Part shown: in pieces, positions 1 to 7,690 of the stretch | Layout of the letters: the number at the start of each line of letters is the position of its first letter | Position numbering within the stretch: the first letter of the stretch is position 1 | DNA from: Pseudosulfitobacter pseudonitzschiae | Lineage (GTDB): Bacteria > Pseudomonadota > Alphaproteobacteria > Rhodobacterales > Rhodobacteraceae | Direction: 5' to 3' | DNA length: 64,000 nucleotides | NCBI RefSeq assembly: GCF_900129395.1 | Contig: NZ_FQVP01000004.1 | Location: 516,160 to 580,159 of the forward strand | The notes under the pieces: generated by a model | Told to the model about the DNA's origin: nothing | The model's database searches: none | What the model saw: the letters and a program-made list of their open reading frames with translations, nothing else | Program-made: the position numbers and the translations under genes

Positions 1-1
1 C

Positions 2-586
2 GACGGGGCCGAAGGGCTGGCCAAGGGCCGCACCGGGCGGTTTGACCTGATCGTGCTGGACATCGGCCTGCCCGAGATGGACGGGCTGGCGATGTGCCGC
101 GAACTGAGGGCCACGGATCAGACGCCTGTGCTGTTCCTGACCGCGCGCGAGGACGAGATTGACCGCGTGCTGGCGTTCGAGCTGGGCGGCGATGATTACG
201 TGACCAAGCCGTTCTCGCCCCGCGAACTGGTGGCCCGCGTGCGCGCCATCCTGCGCCGCAGCACCGTGGTGCAGCAGGGGACGACCCGCACGCGTGGTGT
301 TCTGGAGGTGGACGCGGCCCGGCACCACTGTGCCGTCGCAGGGGTTCCTCTGGCGCTGACCAACCGCGAGATGGCGCTGCTGGATCACCTGATGCAACGG
401 CCCGAGCAGGTTGCCTCGCGGCCTGCGCTGACGGATGCGATGTATGGCGCCAACATCCATGTCAGCGACCGGACCGTGGACAGCCACCTGCGCAATCTTC
501 GGTCAAAACTGTCCGAAGCAGGCTGTGCCGATGCGGTCGAGACGGTGCACGGCGTTGGCGTGCGGATGGGCCCATGTCGCGGATAA
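2..586 (+). CDS. OmpR-family response regulator, 5' end cut off by the window
   Basis: The frame is open from base 2, so the gene begins outside the window; about 30 residues of the receiver domain are missing. The visible part has the receiver strand LIVLDIGLP with the phospho-acceptor Asp, the LFLTAREDE segment and the conserved Lys of YVTKPFSP. A winged-helix output domain follows, ending in VETVHGVGVRMG. The stop overlaps the start of a histidine kinase gene by 13 bases, so the two form a two-component operon. The architecture is CreB/QseB-like. Nothing here shows the target genes or the stimulus; the metal-uptake operon immediately downstream is a possible but unproven target. Confidence 0.93.
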   Translation, partial: DGAEGLAKGRTGRFDLIVLDIGLPEMDGLAMCRELRATDQTPVLFLTAREDEIDRVLAFELGGDDYVTKPFSPRELVARVRAILRRSTVVQQGTTRTRGVLEVDAARHHCAVAGVPLALTNREMALLDHLMQRPEQVASRPALTDAMYGANIHVSDRTVDSHLRNLRSKLSEAGCADAVETVHGVGVRMGPCRG

Positions 587-1524
587 AGGCAAAGTGGCGC
601 CCGCCGCTGGCCTTTGTCATGGGCGGCACGCTGGCGGCGGTGCTGTGCCTGCCGCTGATCGGGATCGTGTGGTTCCGGCTGGCAGGCAACATCCTGGGCT
701 GGGGCGAAACCGGCTGGCTGATCTTCTGGATGGCGGTGGTGTCCACTGGCGTATTGGCATTCCTGCTGTGGCGGCTGGTGCTGCGGCCCGTGGCGCGGCT
801 GACCGCCTATGCGCGTGCCGTGCGCGAGGGGCGCAGCGACGCCACCCCGCCCACGCATTTCGGCACGCCAGAATTCGGTGCCTTGGGGGCCAGTGTGATT
901 GCCATGGGCGATACGTTGCAATCGCGTGCGGCCAGCCTGCGGGCCTATGCCGATCATGTCACGCACGAGTTGAAATCGCCCCTGACCAGCCTGCGTGGCG
1001 CGGCAGAGTTGTTGCAATCGGACCTGCCTGCCCGCGATCAGGCCCAGCTGATCGACACGATCGAAGCATCGGCTGCACGGATGCAGGCACTGCTGACACA
1101 ATTGCAGCGCCATGCGGCAGCCAGCCAAAGCAGCGGGCCGGGGCAGACGCCGCTGCAGGCGTTGCCTGCCAAGGTTGGCGATGTGCAGATCGTTGTCGAA
1201 CAGGATGGCACGGTGCCCCTGTCGCTGAGCGATCTGACCGTGGTGATAGACCAGATGGCACAGAATGCCGCCGCCCACGGGGCCACGCGGCTGATGCTGG
1301 CCTGTCGGGGGCCGTCCTTGCACATCGTGGACGATGGCCGCGGCATCGGCGCGGGCAACGCCGGACGCATTTTCGATCCATTCTTTACCACCCGCCGCGA
1401 TGCGGGCGGCACGGGTATGGGCCTGACAATCGTGCAAACCCTGCTGTCCGCCCATGGCGCGCGGATCAGGCTGGACGACCAGAGCGCCACAGGCGGGGCG
1501 GCTTTCGTGATCTCTTTCGACTGA
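574..1524 (+). CDS. membrane sensor histidine kinase
   Basis: This 316-residue protein is the kinase partner of the preceding response regulator, which it overlaps by 13 bases. Two membrane segments (about residues 11-33 and 45-70) enclose only a dozen extracytoplasmic residues, so sensing is probably within the membrane or cytoplasm. A HAMP-like linker (LRPVARLTAYARAV) leads to the dimerisation helix with the phospho-accepting His in THELKSP (about residue 131). The ATP-binding domain has an N-box (QNAAAHG), G1 (DDGRGIG), F-box (FDPFFTT) and G2 (GTGMGL). All catalytic motifs look intact. The substrate of the pair is unknown. Confidence 0.94.
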   Translation: MSRIKAKWRPPLAFVMGGTLAAVLCLPLIGIVWFRLAGNILGWGETGWLIFWMAVVSTGVLAFLLWRLVLRPVARLTAYARAVREGRSDATPPTHFGTPEFGALGASVIAMGDTLQSRAASLRAYADHVTHELKSPLTSLRGAAELLQSDLPARDQAQLIDTIEASAARMQALLTQLQRHAAASQSSGPGQTPLQALPAKVGDVQIVVEQDGTVPLSLSDLTVVIDQMAQNAAAHGATRLMLACRGPSLHIVDDGRGIGAGNAGRIFDPFFTTRRDAGGTGMGLTIVQTLLSAHGARIRLDDQSATGGAAFVISFD

Positions 1525-1548
1525 AAAACAGGCACTCTCGGCGGCTTA

Positions 1549-1594
1549 TTGCGAACCATTCTCAATTATCTTGACTTGTTGCGAATGATTCTCA
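1549..1594 (+). promoter_or_regulatory. tandem Fur/Mur-like operator
   Basis: Two 16-base copies, TTGCGAACCATTCTCA at 1549 and TTGCGAATGATTCTCA at 1579, start exactly 30 bases (about three helical turns) apart. Each carries a GAAt-N-ATTC dyad like the core of Fur/Mur sites. They end 12 bases before the first gene of a metal ABC importer. In Rhodobacterales such sitABCD-type operons are known to be controlled by the Fur-family Mn regulator Mur, so metal-dependent repression is a reasonable inference. A TTGACT at 1571 could be a -35 element lying between the copies. Confidence 0.55.
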
Positions 1595-1605
1595 TATTTG
1601 GAGCC

Positions 1606-2592
1606 ATGACACATAAACCTTACGCACATTCCATGTCCCGACGCGCCGCACTGGGCGGTTTCGCTGCCCTGACAGCCGGCGTGCTGGCCCGCCCGGCCTT
1701 TGCCGCTGCCCCGCTGAGCGTGGTTGCCACCACCGGCATGATCGCAGACGCCGCCCGCGAAGTCGGCGGCGATGCGGTAACGGTCAAGGCGCTGATGGGC
1801 CCGGGGGTCGATCCGCATTCGTATCGCCAGACCCGCAGCGACATCGTTGCCATGACCCGTGCCGACGCGGTCCTGTGGCATGGTCTGTATCTTGAGGCGC
1901 AGATGGAGGAATTTTTCCACACCCTCGCGCGTCAACGTCAGGTCTTTGCCGTGGCCGAGGCGCTGCCGAAAGAGCAGCTTCTGGCCCATGCCGACTATGA
2001 AAACCGCTATGACCCGCACGTTTGGATGGCACCGGAGTTGTTCACGGGCGTCGTGACCGAGATTGGCCGCGTGCTGGGCGAAGTGCGCCCCGAGATGGCC
2101 GATGTCTTTGCCGCCAATGCACAGGCCTATGCCGCGCGACTGGGCGAGCTGGATGTCTATGCCCGCCACACGCTGGAACAGGTGCCGCCCGAACAGCGGG
2201 TGCTGCTGACCGCCCATGACGCCTTTGGCTACTTTGGTCGTGCCTATGGGTTCGAGGTGATCGGCATTCAGGGGATTTCCACCGAAAGCGAGGCCGGATT
2301 GCACCGCGTCAGCGCGTTGGTTGACACCATCGTGACACGCGGTCTGAGCGCCGTCTTTGTCGAAAGCTCGGTGTCGGACCGCAACATGCGTGCGCTGGTC
2401 GAGGGCGCTGCGGCGCGTGGCCATGACGTGCGCGTGGGCGGCGAGCTGTTCAGCGACGCCATGGGGCAGGATGGCACCTATGAGGGGACGTATATCGGCA
2501 TGATCGACCACAACGTGACCACCATCGCCCGTGCGCTGGGCGCGGATGTGCCCGCGGGCGGGATGTCCGGCCAGTTGAACCAGGGAGCCTGA
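1606..2592 (+). CDS. metal ABC transporter substrate-binding protein (ZnuA/SitA/TroA family)
   Basis: This periplasmic protein of about 328 residues should capture Mn2+, Fe2+ or Zn2+ and deliver it to the permeases encoded downstream. A twin-arginine-like signal (SRRAALGG, hydrophobic stretch, ARPAFA cleavage region) starts the protein. The four expected ligands are visible: His in DPHSYRQ, His in YDPHVWM, His in TAHDAFGY and Asp in LFSDAMG. There is no His-rich loop between the first two lobes, which favours the Mn/Fe subgroup over ZnuA. I chose the ATG at 1606, preceded by GGAG; an in-frame ATG at 1633 just before the signal peptide is an alternative, especially if transcription starts near 1606. 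Confidence 0.9.
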   Translation: MTHKPYAHSMSRRAALGGFAALTAGVLARPAFAAAPLSVVATTGMIADAAREVGGDAVTVKALMGPGVDPHSYRQTRSDIVAMTRADAVLWHGLYLEAQMEEFFHTLARQRQVFAVAEALPKEQLLAHADYENRYDPHVWMAPELFTGVVTEIGRVLGEVRPEMADVFAANAQAYAARLGELDVYARHTLEQVPPEQRVLLTAHDAFGYFGRAYGFEVIGIQGISTESEAGLHRVSALVDTIVTRGLSAVFVESSVSDRNMRALVEGAAARGHDVRVGGELFSDAMGQDGTYEGTYIGMIDHNVTTIARALGADVPAGGMSGQLNQGA

Positions 2593-2595
2593 GCC

Positions 2596-3435
2596 ATGAC
2601 AATCACATTGGCACGGGACAAGGACGCGCCCACAGACGCCGAACGCCGCATGGCCAGCCCGCTGGCGATACGCGGGCTGACGGTCTCTTATGGGCAGAAG
2701 CCGGCTGTTTTTTCGGTCGATATGACCGTGCGCGCAGGTCATATGACCGCGATCATCGGGCCGAACGGGGCGGGCAAGTCGACCCTGCTCAAGGCTGCCT
2801 TGGGTATCCTGAAGCCTCTCGCGGGGACTGTGACCGTGTTGGGGCAACCGATGGCATGGCAGCGTGAGCGCATCGCCTATGTGCCGCAGCGGGCCAGTGT
2901 GGATTGGGATTTCCCGACCCGCGTGATCGACGTGGTGTTGATGGGCATGTACGGGCAGTTGGGGCTGCTGGGCCGGGTTCGCGCGAAACATCGTGCGCAG
3001 GCTATGGATTGCCTTGAGCGGGTCGGCATGACCGATTTCGCCACGCGCCAGATCGGTCAGCTTTCGGGCGGACAGCAACAACGGGTGTTCCTGGCGCGCG
3101 CATTGGCGCAGGGCGCGGACCTGTATCTGCTGGACGAACCCTTTGCCGGGGTCGATGCGGCGACAGAGCAGGCGATCATCAACGTGCTGAAGGGCCTGCG
3201 CGATGCGGGCAAGACCGTGGTGGCGGTGCATCATGACCTGAGCACCGTGCGTGATTATTTCGACGATGTGTTTCTGATCAACACGCAGGCGGTGGCCGAA
3301 GGACCGGTCGCGACGACGTTTACCCAGGCGAACCTGCAAACCGCTTATGGCGGGCGGCTGGCGGGGGCGCAGATGGATGCGCTGGCCGAAACGCTGGTCG
3401 GGGCCGGTGCAGGGACCGGGGCCGCCGCGCGATGA
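2596..3435 (+). CDS. metal ABC transporter ATP-binding protein
   Basis: This 279-residue protein is the ATPase of the metal importer, starting 3 bases after the binding-protein gene. It has Walker A (GPNGAGKST), Q-loop region (YVPQRASVDWDFP), signature (LSGGQQQR), Walker B (LYLLDEPFAG) and the switch His (VAVHHDL). The VPQRASVDWDFP stretch is typical of MntB/TroB/SitB ATPases. Its stop overlaps the next start in an ATGA junction, as expected for translational coupling. Compared with the family it carries about 20 extra N-terminal residues before the first strand, so an internal ATG (MASPLAIRG) could be the true start. Confidence 0.92.
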   Translation: MTITLARDKDAPTDAERRMASPLAIRGLTVSYGQKPAVFSVDMTVRAGHMTAIIGPNGAGKSTLLKAALGILKPLAGTVTVLGQPMAWQRERIAYVPQRASVDWDFPTRVIDVVLMGMYGQLGLLGRVRAKHRAQAMDCLERVGMTDFATRQIGQLSGGQQQRVFLARALAQGADLYLLDEPFAGVDAATEQAIINVLKGLRDAGKTVVAVHHDLSTVRDYFDDVFLINTQAVAEGPVATTFTQANLQTAYGGRLAGAQMDALAETLVGAGAGTGAAAR

Positions 3436-4637
3436 TCTGGGACGCGCTGCTTTTGGGGCTGGGGTATAACGCCACGCTGGTGACGCTGGGGGCGGGCATT
3501 CTGGGCATCGCGGGCGGCGTCGGCGGATCGTTCCTGTTCCTGCGCAAGCGCGCACTGGTCAGCGACGCGGTCAGCCATGCCACCTTGCCCGGTGTCGGGC
3601 TGGCCTTTGTGCTGATGGTGGCCTTGGGCGGGGACGGGCGCAACCTGATCGGCCTGCTGGCAGGCGGTGCGGTTTCGGCGGCGATCGGTTTGCTTTGTGT
3701 GAACTGGCTGAGCACCCGCACGCGGCTGGCCGAGGATGCGGCCATTGGCGCTGTGCTGTCGGTGTTCTTCGGCTTTGGCATCGTGATCCTGACCTATATC
3801 CAGACCATGTCCAGCGGGCGGCAGGCGGGGTTGGAAAGCTTTTTGCTGGGCTCGACCGCAGGCATGTTGCAATCCGACGCGATGGTGCTGGTGCTGGCGG
3901 CGGCGCTGACGCTGGCGCTGGTGCTGATCCTGCGGCGACCGCTGACGCTGGTCGCCTTTGATCCCGACTTTGCCCTTGCGACCGGGCGGAACGTGAACCG
4001 GATTGATCTGGCAATGATGGGGATCGTTCTGGCCGTAACGGTTGTGGGGCTGAAGATTGTCGGGCTGATCCTGATCGTGGCGCTGCTGATCATCCCGCCC
4101 GTGACGGCGCGGTTCTGGACCGAGCGGGTGGACCGTGTGCTGTTGGGCGCGGGGATCGTCGGCGGGCTGTCCGGCTATCTGGGCGCTGCGATTTCGGCGG
4201 CGGTGCCCGATGTGCCGACGGGGCCGATCATCGTGCTGGTCAGTTTTGCCCTGTTCATGTTGTCGCTGTTGTGCGCCCCGGGACGCGGGGTTGTGTCATC
4301 GGTGGTGCAGCACCGCCAGTACCAGCGCCGTGTGCATCTGCGACAAGGCTTGTTGGCGCTGGCGCAAGGGCAGCCGATTTATGAACGCCTGACCCAGCGG
4401 TTGATGGAACGCGGCGGGCTGATGCGGGGCGACGGTGTGGCGACCGACAAGGGGCGCGTCCATGCGGCCAAGGCATTGCTGGACGAAGCCCGCTGGCAGG
4501 TGGTGCGCAGTGATCAGGCCTATGCCGCTGCGGCCCTGCGTTACGACGGGCTGACCGAGATGAGCAGCGTTCTGACCGTCGATCAGATCCGGGACATCGA
4601 CGCGCGGTTGCCCGCGCCGCAAGGGGTAACACCATGA
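3432..4637 (+). CDS. metal ABC transporter permease with C-terminal cytoplasmic extension
   Basis: This ABC-3 family permease (401 residues) is the first of two in the operon. The N-terminal 280 residues hold about eight membrane helices with family motifs such as DAVSHATLPG and LIIPPVTARF. After the last helix comes a soluble tail of roughly 110 residues (YQRRVHLRQGLLAL through LTVDQIRDID). It is rich in charged residues and predicted helices, and resembles the winged-helix tails found on TroC/MntC-type permeases. Two different permeases suggest a Mn/Fe heterodimer rather than the ZnuB homodimer. It overlaps both neighbours by 4 bases. Confidence 0.9.
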   Translation: MIWDALLLGLGYNATLVTLGAGILGIAGGVGGSFLFLRKRALVSDAVSHATLPGVGLAFVLMVALGGDGRNLIGLLAGGAVSAAIGLLCVNWLSTRTRLAEDAAIGAVLSVFFGFGIVILTYIQTMSSGRQAGLESFLLGSTAGMLQSDAMVLVLAAALTLALVLILRRPLTLVAFDPDFALATGRNVNRIDLAMMGIVLAVTVVGLKIVGLILIVALLIIPPVTARFWTERVDRVLLGAGIVGGLSGYLGAAISAAVPDVPTGPIIVLVSFALFMLSLLCAPGRGVVSSVVQHRQYQRRVHLRQGLLALAQGQPIYERLTQRLMERGGLMRGDGVATDKGRVHAAKALLDEARWQVVRSDQAYAAAALRYDGLTEMSSVLTVDQIRDIDARLPAPQGVTP

Positions 4638-5539
4638 CCGGTTCCGAATTTGTCCCGCTGTCGCTGGTGCCGATCCTGATCGGCATCTGTGTGGCTGTGG
4701 CCTGTGCCTTGCCGGGGAATTTCCTGCTGCTCAGGCGGCAGGCGCTGATCGGGGATGCGATCAGCCATGTGGTGCTGCCGGGGATCGTGGTGGCGTTCCT
4801 GGTGACCGGATTGGTGGCCAGTGTGCCGATGCTGCTGGGTGCAGCGGGTGCTGCGCTGGTCGCTGTGGCGGCCATCGAGGCGATCCGGCGGCTGGGCAGG
4901 ATCGAACCGGGTGCCGCCATGGGTGTGGTGTTCACCACCATGTTCGCGGGTGGCGTTCTGTTGCTGGAAATGTCGGACACCTCCAGCGTGCACCTGGACG
5001 TGGAACATGCGCTGTACGGCAATCTGGAAAGCCTGATCTGGCTGGACGCGACCGGCTGGTCGTCGTTGTGGGACCCGCAGGCGCTGGCTTATCTGCCGGT
5101 CGAGCTGCCCCGGATGGTCGCAGCACTGGTGGTGGTGGCGCTGTTTATCGCGGTGTTCTGGCGGCCCCTGAAAATCTCGACCTTCGACGAAGGGTTTGCC
5201 CGCACGATGGGCCTGCGCACGGGGCCGTTGGGGCTGGGGCTGGTGGTGGTGGCAGCTGTGGCAGCGGTGGCGGCATTTGACGCGGTGGGCAGTATCATTG
5301 TGATTGCCATGTTCATCTGCCCGCCTGCGGCGGCGCGGCTGATGACCAACCGGCTGGAGACGCAGATTGCGTGGTCGGTTCTGTTTGCGACGCTGGCGGC
5401 GGTGATCGGTTATGTGCTGGCCGGATATGGTCCGCTGTGGCTGGGCGCGCAGGATTCAGTCAGCGCGGCGGGGATGATCGCCACGGTGTCCGGTGTGCTG
5501 GTTGCCGGTGCTGCGTTGGTGGGACCGGCGCGCAAATAG
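4634..5539 (+). CDS. metal ABC transporter permease, second subunit
   Basis: This 301-residue ABC-3 family permease closes the four-gene operon, with an ATGA overlap at its start. Eight or so hydrophobic helices are visible, with the family motifs DAISHVVLPG, DEGFARTMG and MFICPPAAARL. It lacks the soluble tail of the preceding permease, so the two are expected to form an asymmetric pair. Reading stops just before a GC-rich hairpin repeat that probably ends the transcript. Mn, Fe and Zn cannot be distinguished from sequence alone. Confidence 0.91.
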   Translation: MTGSEFVPLSLVPILIGICVAVACALPGNFLLLRRQALIGDAISHVVLPGIVVAFLVTGLVASVPMLLGAAGAALVAVAAIEAIRRLGRIEPGAAMGVVFTTMFAGGVLLLEMSDTSSVHLDVEHALYGNLESLIWLDATGWSSLWDPQALAYLPVELPRMVAALVVVALFIAVFWRPLKISTFDEGFARTMGLRTGPLGLGLVVVAAVAAVAAFDAVGSIIVIAMFICPPAAARLMTNRLETQIAWSVLFATLAAVIGYVLAGYGPLWLGAQDSVSAAGMIATVSGVLVAGAALVGPARK

Positions 5540-5550
5540 CGTCCCTTGCA

Positions 5551-5611
5551 GGGGGGCGCTGCCCCCGGCGCTTTGCGCCTCCCCCGGAGTTTATCTGGCA
5601 AGATGAAGGGG
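5551..5611. repeat. dispersed hairpin repeat, copy A, between convergent genes
   Basis: A GC-rich part (GGGGGGCGCTGCCCCC, then GGCGC-TTT-GCGCC) can form hairpins. It is followed by CCGGAGTTTATC and then TGGCAAGATGAAGG. Similar units lie at 27963 and 41291, with more distant ones at 36599 and 45889. Here it separates the convergent ends of the metal permease gene and uraH, and the GATGAAGG end touches the uraH stop. It may act as a two-way terminator. Confidence 0.75.
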
Positions 5612-5612
5612 G

Positions 5613-5972
5613 TTAGCTGCCGCGATAGGTGGAGTAGCCGAAGGGCGACAGCAGCAATGGAACGTGATAATGCGCGTCGATGTCCGAGATGCCAAAGCGG
5701 ATCGGGATGCGGTTCAGAAAGCGCGGGCTTTCGGCGGGCACGCCGATGGAATCGAAATAATCGCCTGCCTCGAATTCCAGTTCGTATTGGCCTTCGCGAA
5801 AGCCATCCTTGGGCAGGATCGGGCTGTCGGTGCGCCCGTCCGCGTTGGTGGTCATGTGGGATACCTTGACCTTGGCTGTCGCTTCGAACCGGTAAAGGGT
5901 CACGGACAGGCCGGCGGCGGGCTTGCCGGTGCTGGTGTCCAGAACATGCGTTGTCAGATATCCCGAGGCCAT
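5613..5972 (-). CDS. uraH: 5-hydroxyisourate hydrolase (transthyretin-like)
   Basis: This 119-residue enzyme hydrolyses 5-hydroxyisourate in the uric acid to allantoin pathway. It shows the family N-terminus (LTTHVLDTSTGKPA), with the catalytic His in TTHV, the Arg-containing NADGRTDSP, the His of DAHYHVPLLLSPFGY, and the diagnostic C-terminus YRGS. I chose the ATG at 5972 because AGGAGA lies just upstream and the MASGYLTTHVLD start matches the family length; the open frame further upstream has no support. The divergent purine-type permease gene is its likely functional partner. No other uricolytic genes are in the window. Confidence 0.96.
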   Translation of the reverse strand: MASGYLTTHVLDTSTGKPAAGLSVTLYRFEATAKVKVSHMTTNADGRTDSPILPKDGFREGQYELEFEAGDYFDSIGVPAESPRFLNRIPIRFGISDIDAHYHVPLLLSPFGYSTYRGS

Positions 5973-6119
5973 GACATTCTCTCCTGATTTTGGTCCAGCA
6001 TGACCACAGCCGGGCCCGAAGCGCAAAAGGATTTCCGAACACCTGCCCCTTTGTCTGCGCCCGTATTGTTGGCAGTTTCCGGTTGCAGCGCCGGAGTTGT
6101 GACCGTGCAAGAGGTTTTG

Positions 6120-6140
6120 CTTGATCGGTCCCGTATCAAG
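6120..6140. promoter_or_regulatory. inverted repeat in the uraH/permease divergent region
   Basis: CTTGAT and ATCAAG form a perfect 6-base dyad with a 9-base spacer, lying 64 bases before the permease ATG and 147 bases from the uraH start. A further ATCAAG follows at about 6166. The position between divergent purine genes suits a shared regulator, but no regulator gene is adjacent. Confidence 0.35.
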
Positions 6141-6204
6141 GCCGCATAGTTTTTCATGAGCCGCATCAAGACGGCCGTATGCAACCGTGTAGGGACAGCC
6201 AACA

Positions 6205-7524
6205 ATGACCGATATTTCACATGGGGCCTATGCGGACCCCAACGAGACCCCTCCTATGGCCCAGGCGATTCCGCTGGGTTTTCAACACGTTCTGGCGATG
6301 TTCGCGTCGAACGTTACGCCGTCGATTATCGTGGCGGGCGCGGCGGGGCTGGCCTTTGGCGGGCCGGAACAGGTGTACCTGATCCAGATGGCGATGCTGT
6401 TTGCAGGGATTGCGACGCTGTTCCAGACCATCGGCTTTGGCCCCGTGGGCGCGCGGCTGCCGATCATGCAGGGCACCAGCTTTGCCTTTGTCGGCGTGCT
6501 GGCGGGTGTTGCCGCGACCCAAGGGATGGGCGTGGCGCTGACCGCTTGTCTGATCGGGGGCACCCTGCACTTTTGTCTGGGCGCGTTCATCAAAAGCCTG
6601 CGGTGGCTGTTCCCGCCGCTGGTCACGGGGTTGGTCATCCTGGCGATTGGTCTGTACCTGATCCCGACCGCGATCAAATATGCCGCAGGCGGGGCGGCCG
6701 ATTTCCAGATGGCGGCGGAAAGCTTTGGCTCCCTGAAGCACTGGGCCGTGGCGCTGACCGTGGTCGTTGTGGCGCTGGCGATCAAGTTCTTTGCAAAGGG
6801 GGCGCTCAGCAACTCGGGCATCCTGATCGGGCTGCTGGCGGGCTATGTGCTGGCGTTTATCCTTGGGATGGTCAATTTTGCCGCCGTGGGCAAGGCCGCG
6901 TGGATCACAGGCATCACGCCGATGCCCTTCGGGTTCGAGTTCAATCTGGGCGCGGTGATCGCCGTGACGCTGGTGTGCGTGGTCTCTGCGATTGAGACCG
7001 TGGGCGACACCTCGGCCACCACCAAGGCGGGCGCGGGGCGCGATGCGACGGATGACGAGATTGCCGGTGCCACCTATGCCGACGGGCTGGGCACGGCGGT
7101 GGCTGCGGTCTTTGGCGGTTTGCCCAACACGTCGTTCAGCCAGAACGTCGGCATTGTCGGCATGACCGGCGTGATGTCGCGCCATGTGGTGACGATTGGC
7201 GGGCTGGTGCTGATCGTCTGCGGGCTGCTGCCCAAGATCGGGGCGGTGATCGCGTCGATGCCGCTGCCGGTGCTGGGCGGCGGGGTGATCGTGATGTTCG
7301 GCATGGTGGCGGCCGCCGGTCTGAACGTGCTGACCGAGGTGAAGATGAACCGCCGCAACATGGTGATCATCGCCGTGGCGCTGACGGCGGGCCTGGGGCT
7401 GAACCTGGTGCCGACGGCGGTGCAATATCTGCCCGGTGTGCTGTCGACGCTGGCCACAAGCGCGGTGGCACCGACGGCGCTGGTGGCGGTTGTGCTGAAC
7501 CTGGTGCTGCCTGAGGAGATTTGA
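6205..7524 (+). CDS. NCS2-family purine (xanthine/uracil-type) permease
   Basis: This 439-residue inner-membrane symporter has some 12-14 hydrophobic segments. It carries the NCS2 hallmarks: a QGTSFAFVG segment in helix 3, VSAIETVGDT, and the signature SQNVGIVGMTGVMSR. It is divergent from uraH, so import of xanthine or uric acid is more likely than uracil, although the sequence alone does not settle this. The ATG at 6205 has AGGGA 9-13 bases upstream. A hairpin-like CCCTTCGGGG repeat follows the stop. UapA/XanQ/PbuX-type transporters share all of these features. Confidence 0.92.
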   Translation: MTDISHGAYADPNETPPMAQAIPLGFQHVLAMFASNVTPSIIVAGAAGLAFGGPEQVYLIQMAMLFAGIATLFQTIGFGPVGARLPIMQGTSFAFVGVLAGVAATQGMGVALTACLIGGTLHFCLGAFIKSLRWLFPPLVTGLVILAIGLYLIPTAIKYAAGGAADFQMAAESFGSLKHWAVALTVVVVALAIKFFAKGALSNSGILIGLLAGYVLAFILGMVNFAAVGKAAWITGITPMPFGFEFNLGAVIAVTLVCVVSAIETVGDTSATTKAGAGRDATDDEIAGATYADGLGTAVAAVFGGLPNTSFSQNVGIVGMTGVMSRHVVTIGGLVLIVCGLLPKIGAVIASMPLPVLGGGVIVMFGMVAAAGLNVLTEVKMNRRNMVIIAVALTAGLGLNLVPTAVQYLPGVLSTLATSAVAPTALVAVVLNLVLPEEI

Positions 7525-7540
7525 CGGTCTAAGGCGGCGC

Positions 7541-7574
7541 GGCCCTTCGGGGCGGATTTTTGAACCAGGGAAGG
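7541..7574. repeat. dispersed repeat of the TTTTTGAACCAG type, copy 1
   Basis: CCCTTCGGGGCGGATTTTTG is followed by AACCAGGGAAGG. A near-identical unit lies at 34666-34698. The CCC-TTCG-GGG hairpin followed by a T run looks like an intrinsic terminator for the plus-strand permease gene just upstream. Confidence 0.6.
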
Positions 7575-7690
7575 GGCGGGGCGCGGCGGGCGCCTTGCCC
7601 CTTTTGCCATGGCGGGGGCTGGAAATGGGCAGTGGATAACTGCGGCTTCATGCTTTTAGAATCGGCGTATCGCATGCTAGATATGGCGGT

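Noticed and set aside
1546..3555. 669-codon minus-strand frame across the metal importer genes
   Set aside because: It is antisense to three clear genes, is His/Arg/Gln-rich and has no recognisable domain; long shadow frames are common in GC-rich DNA.
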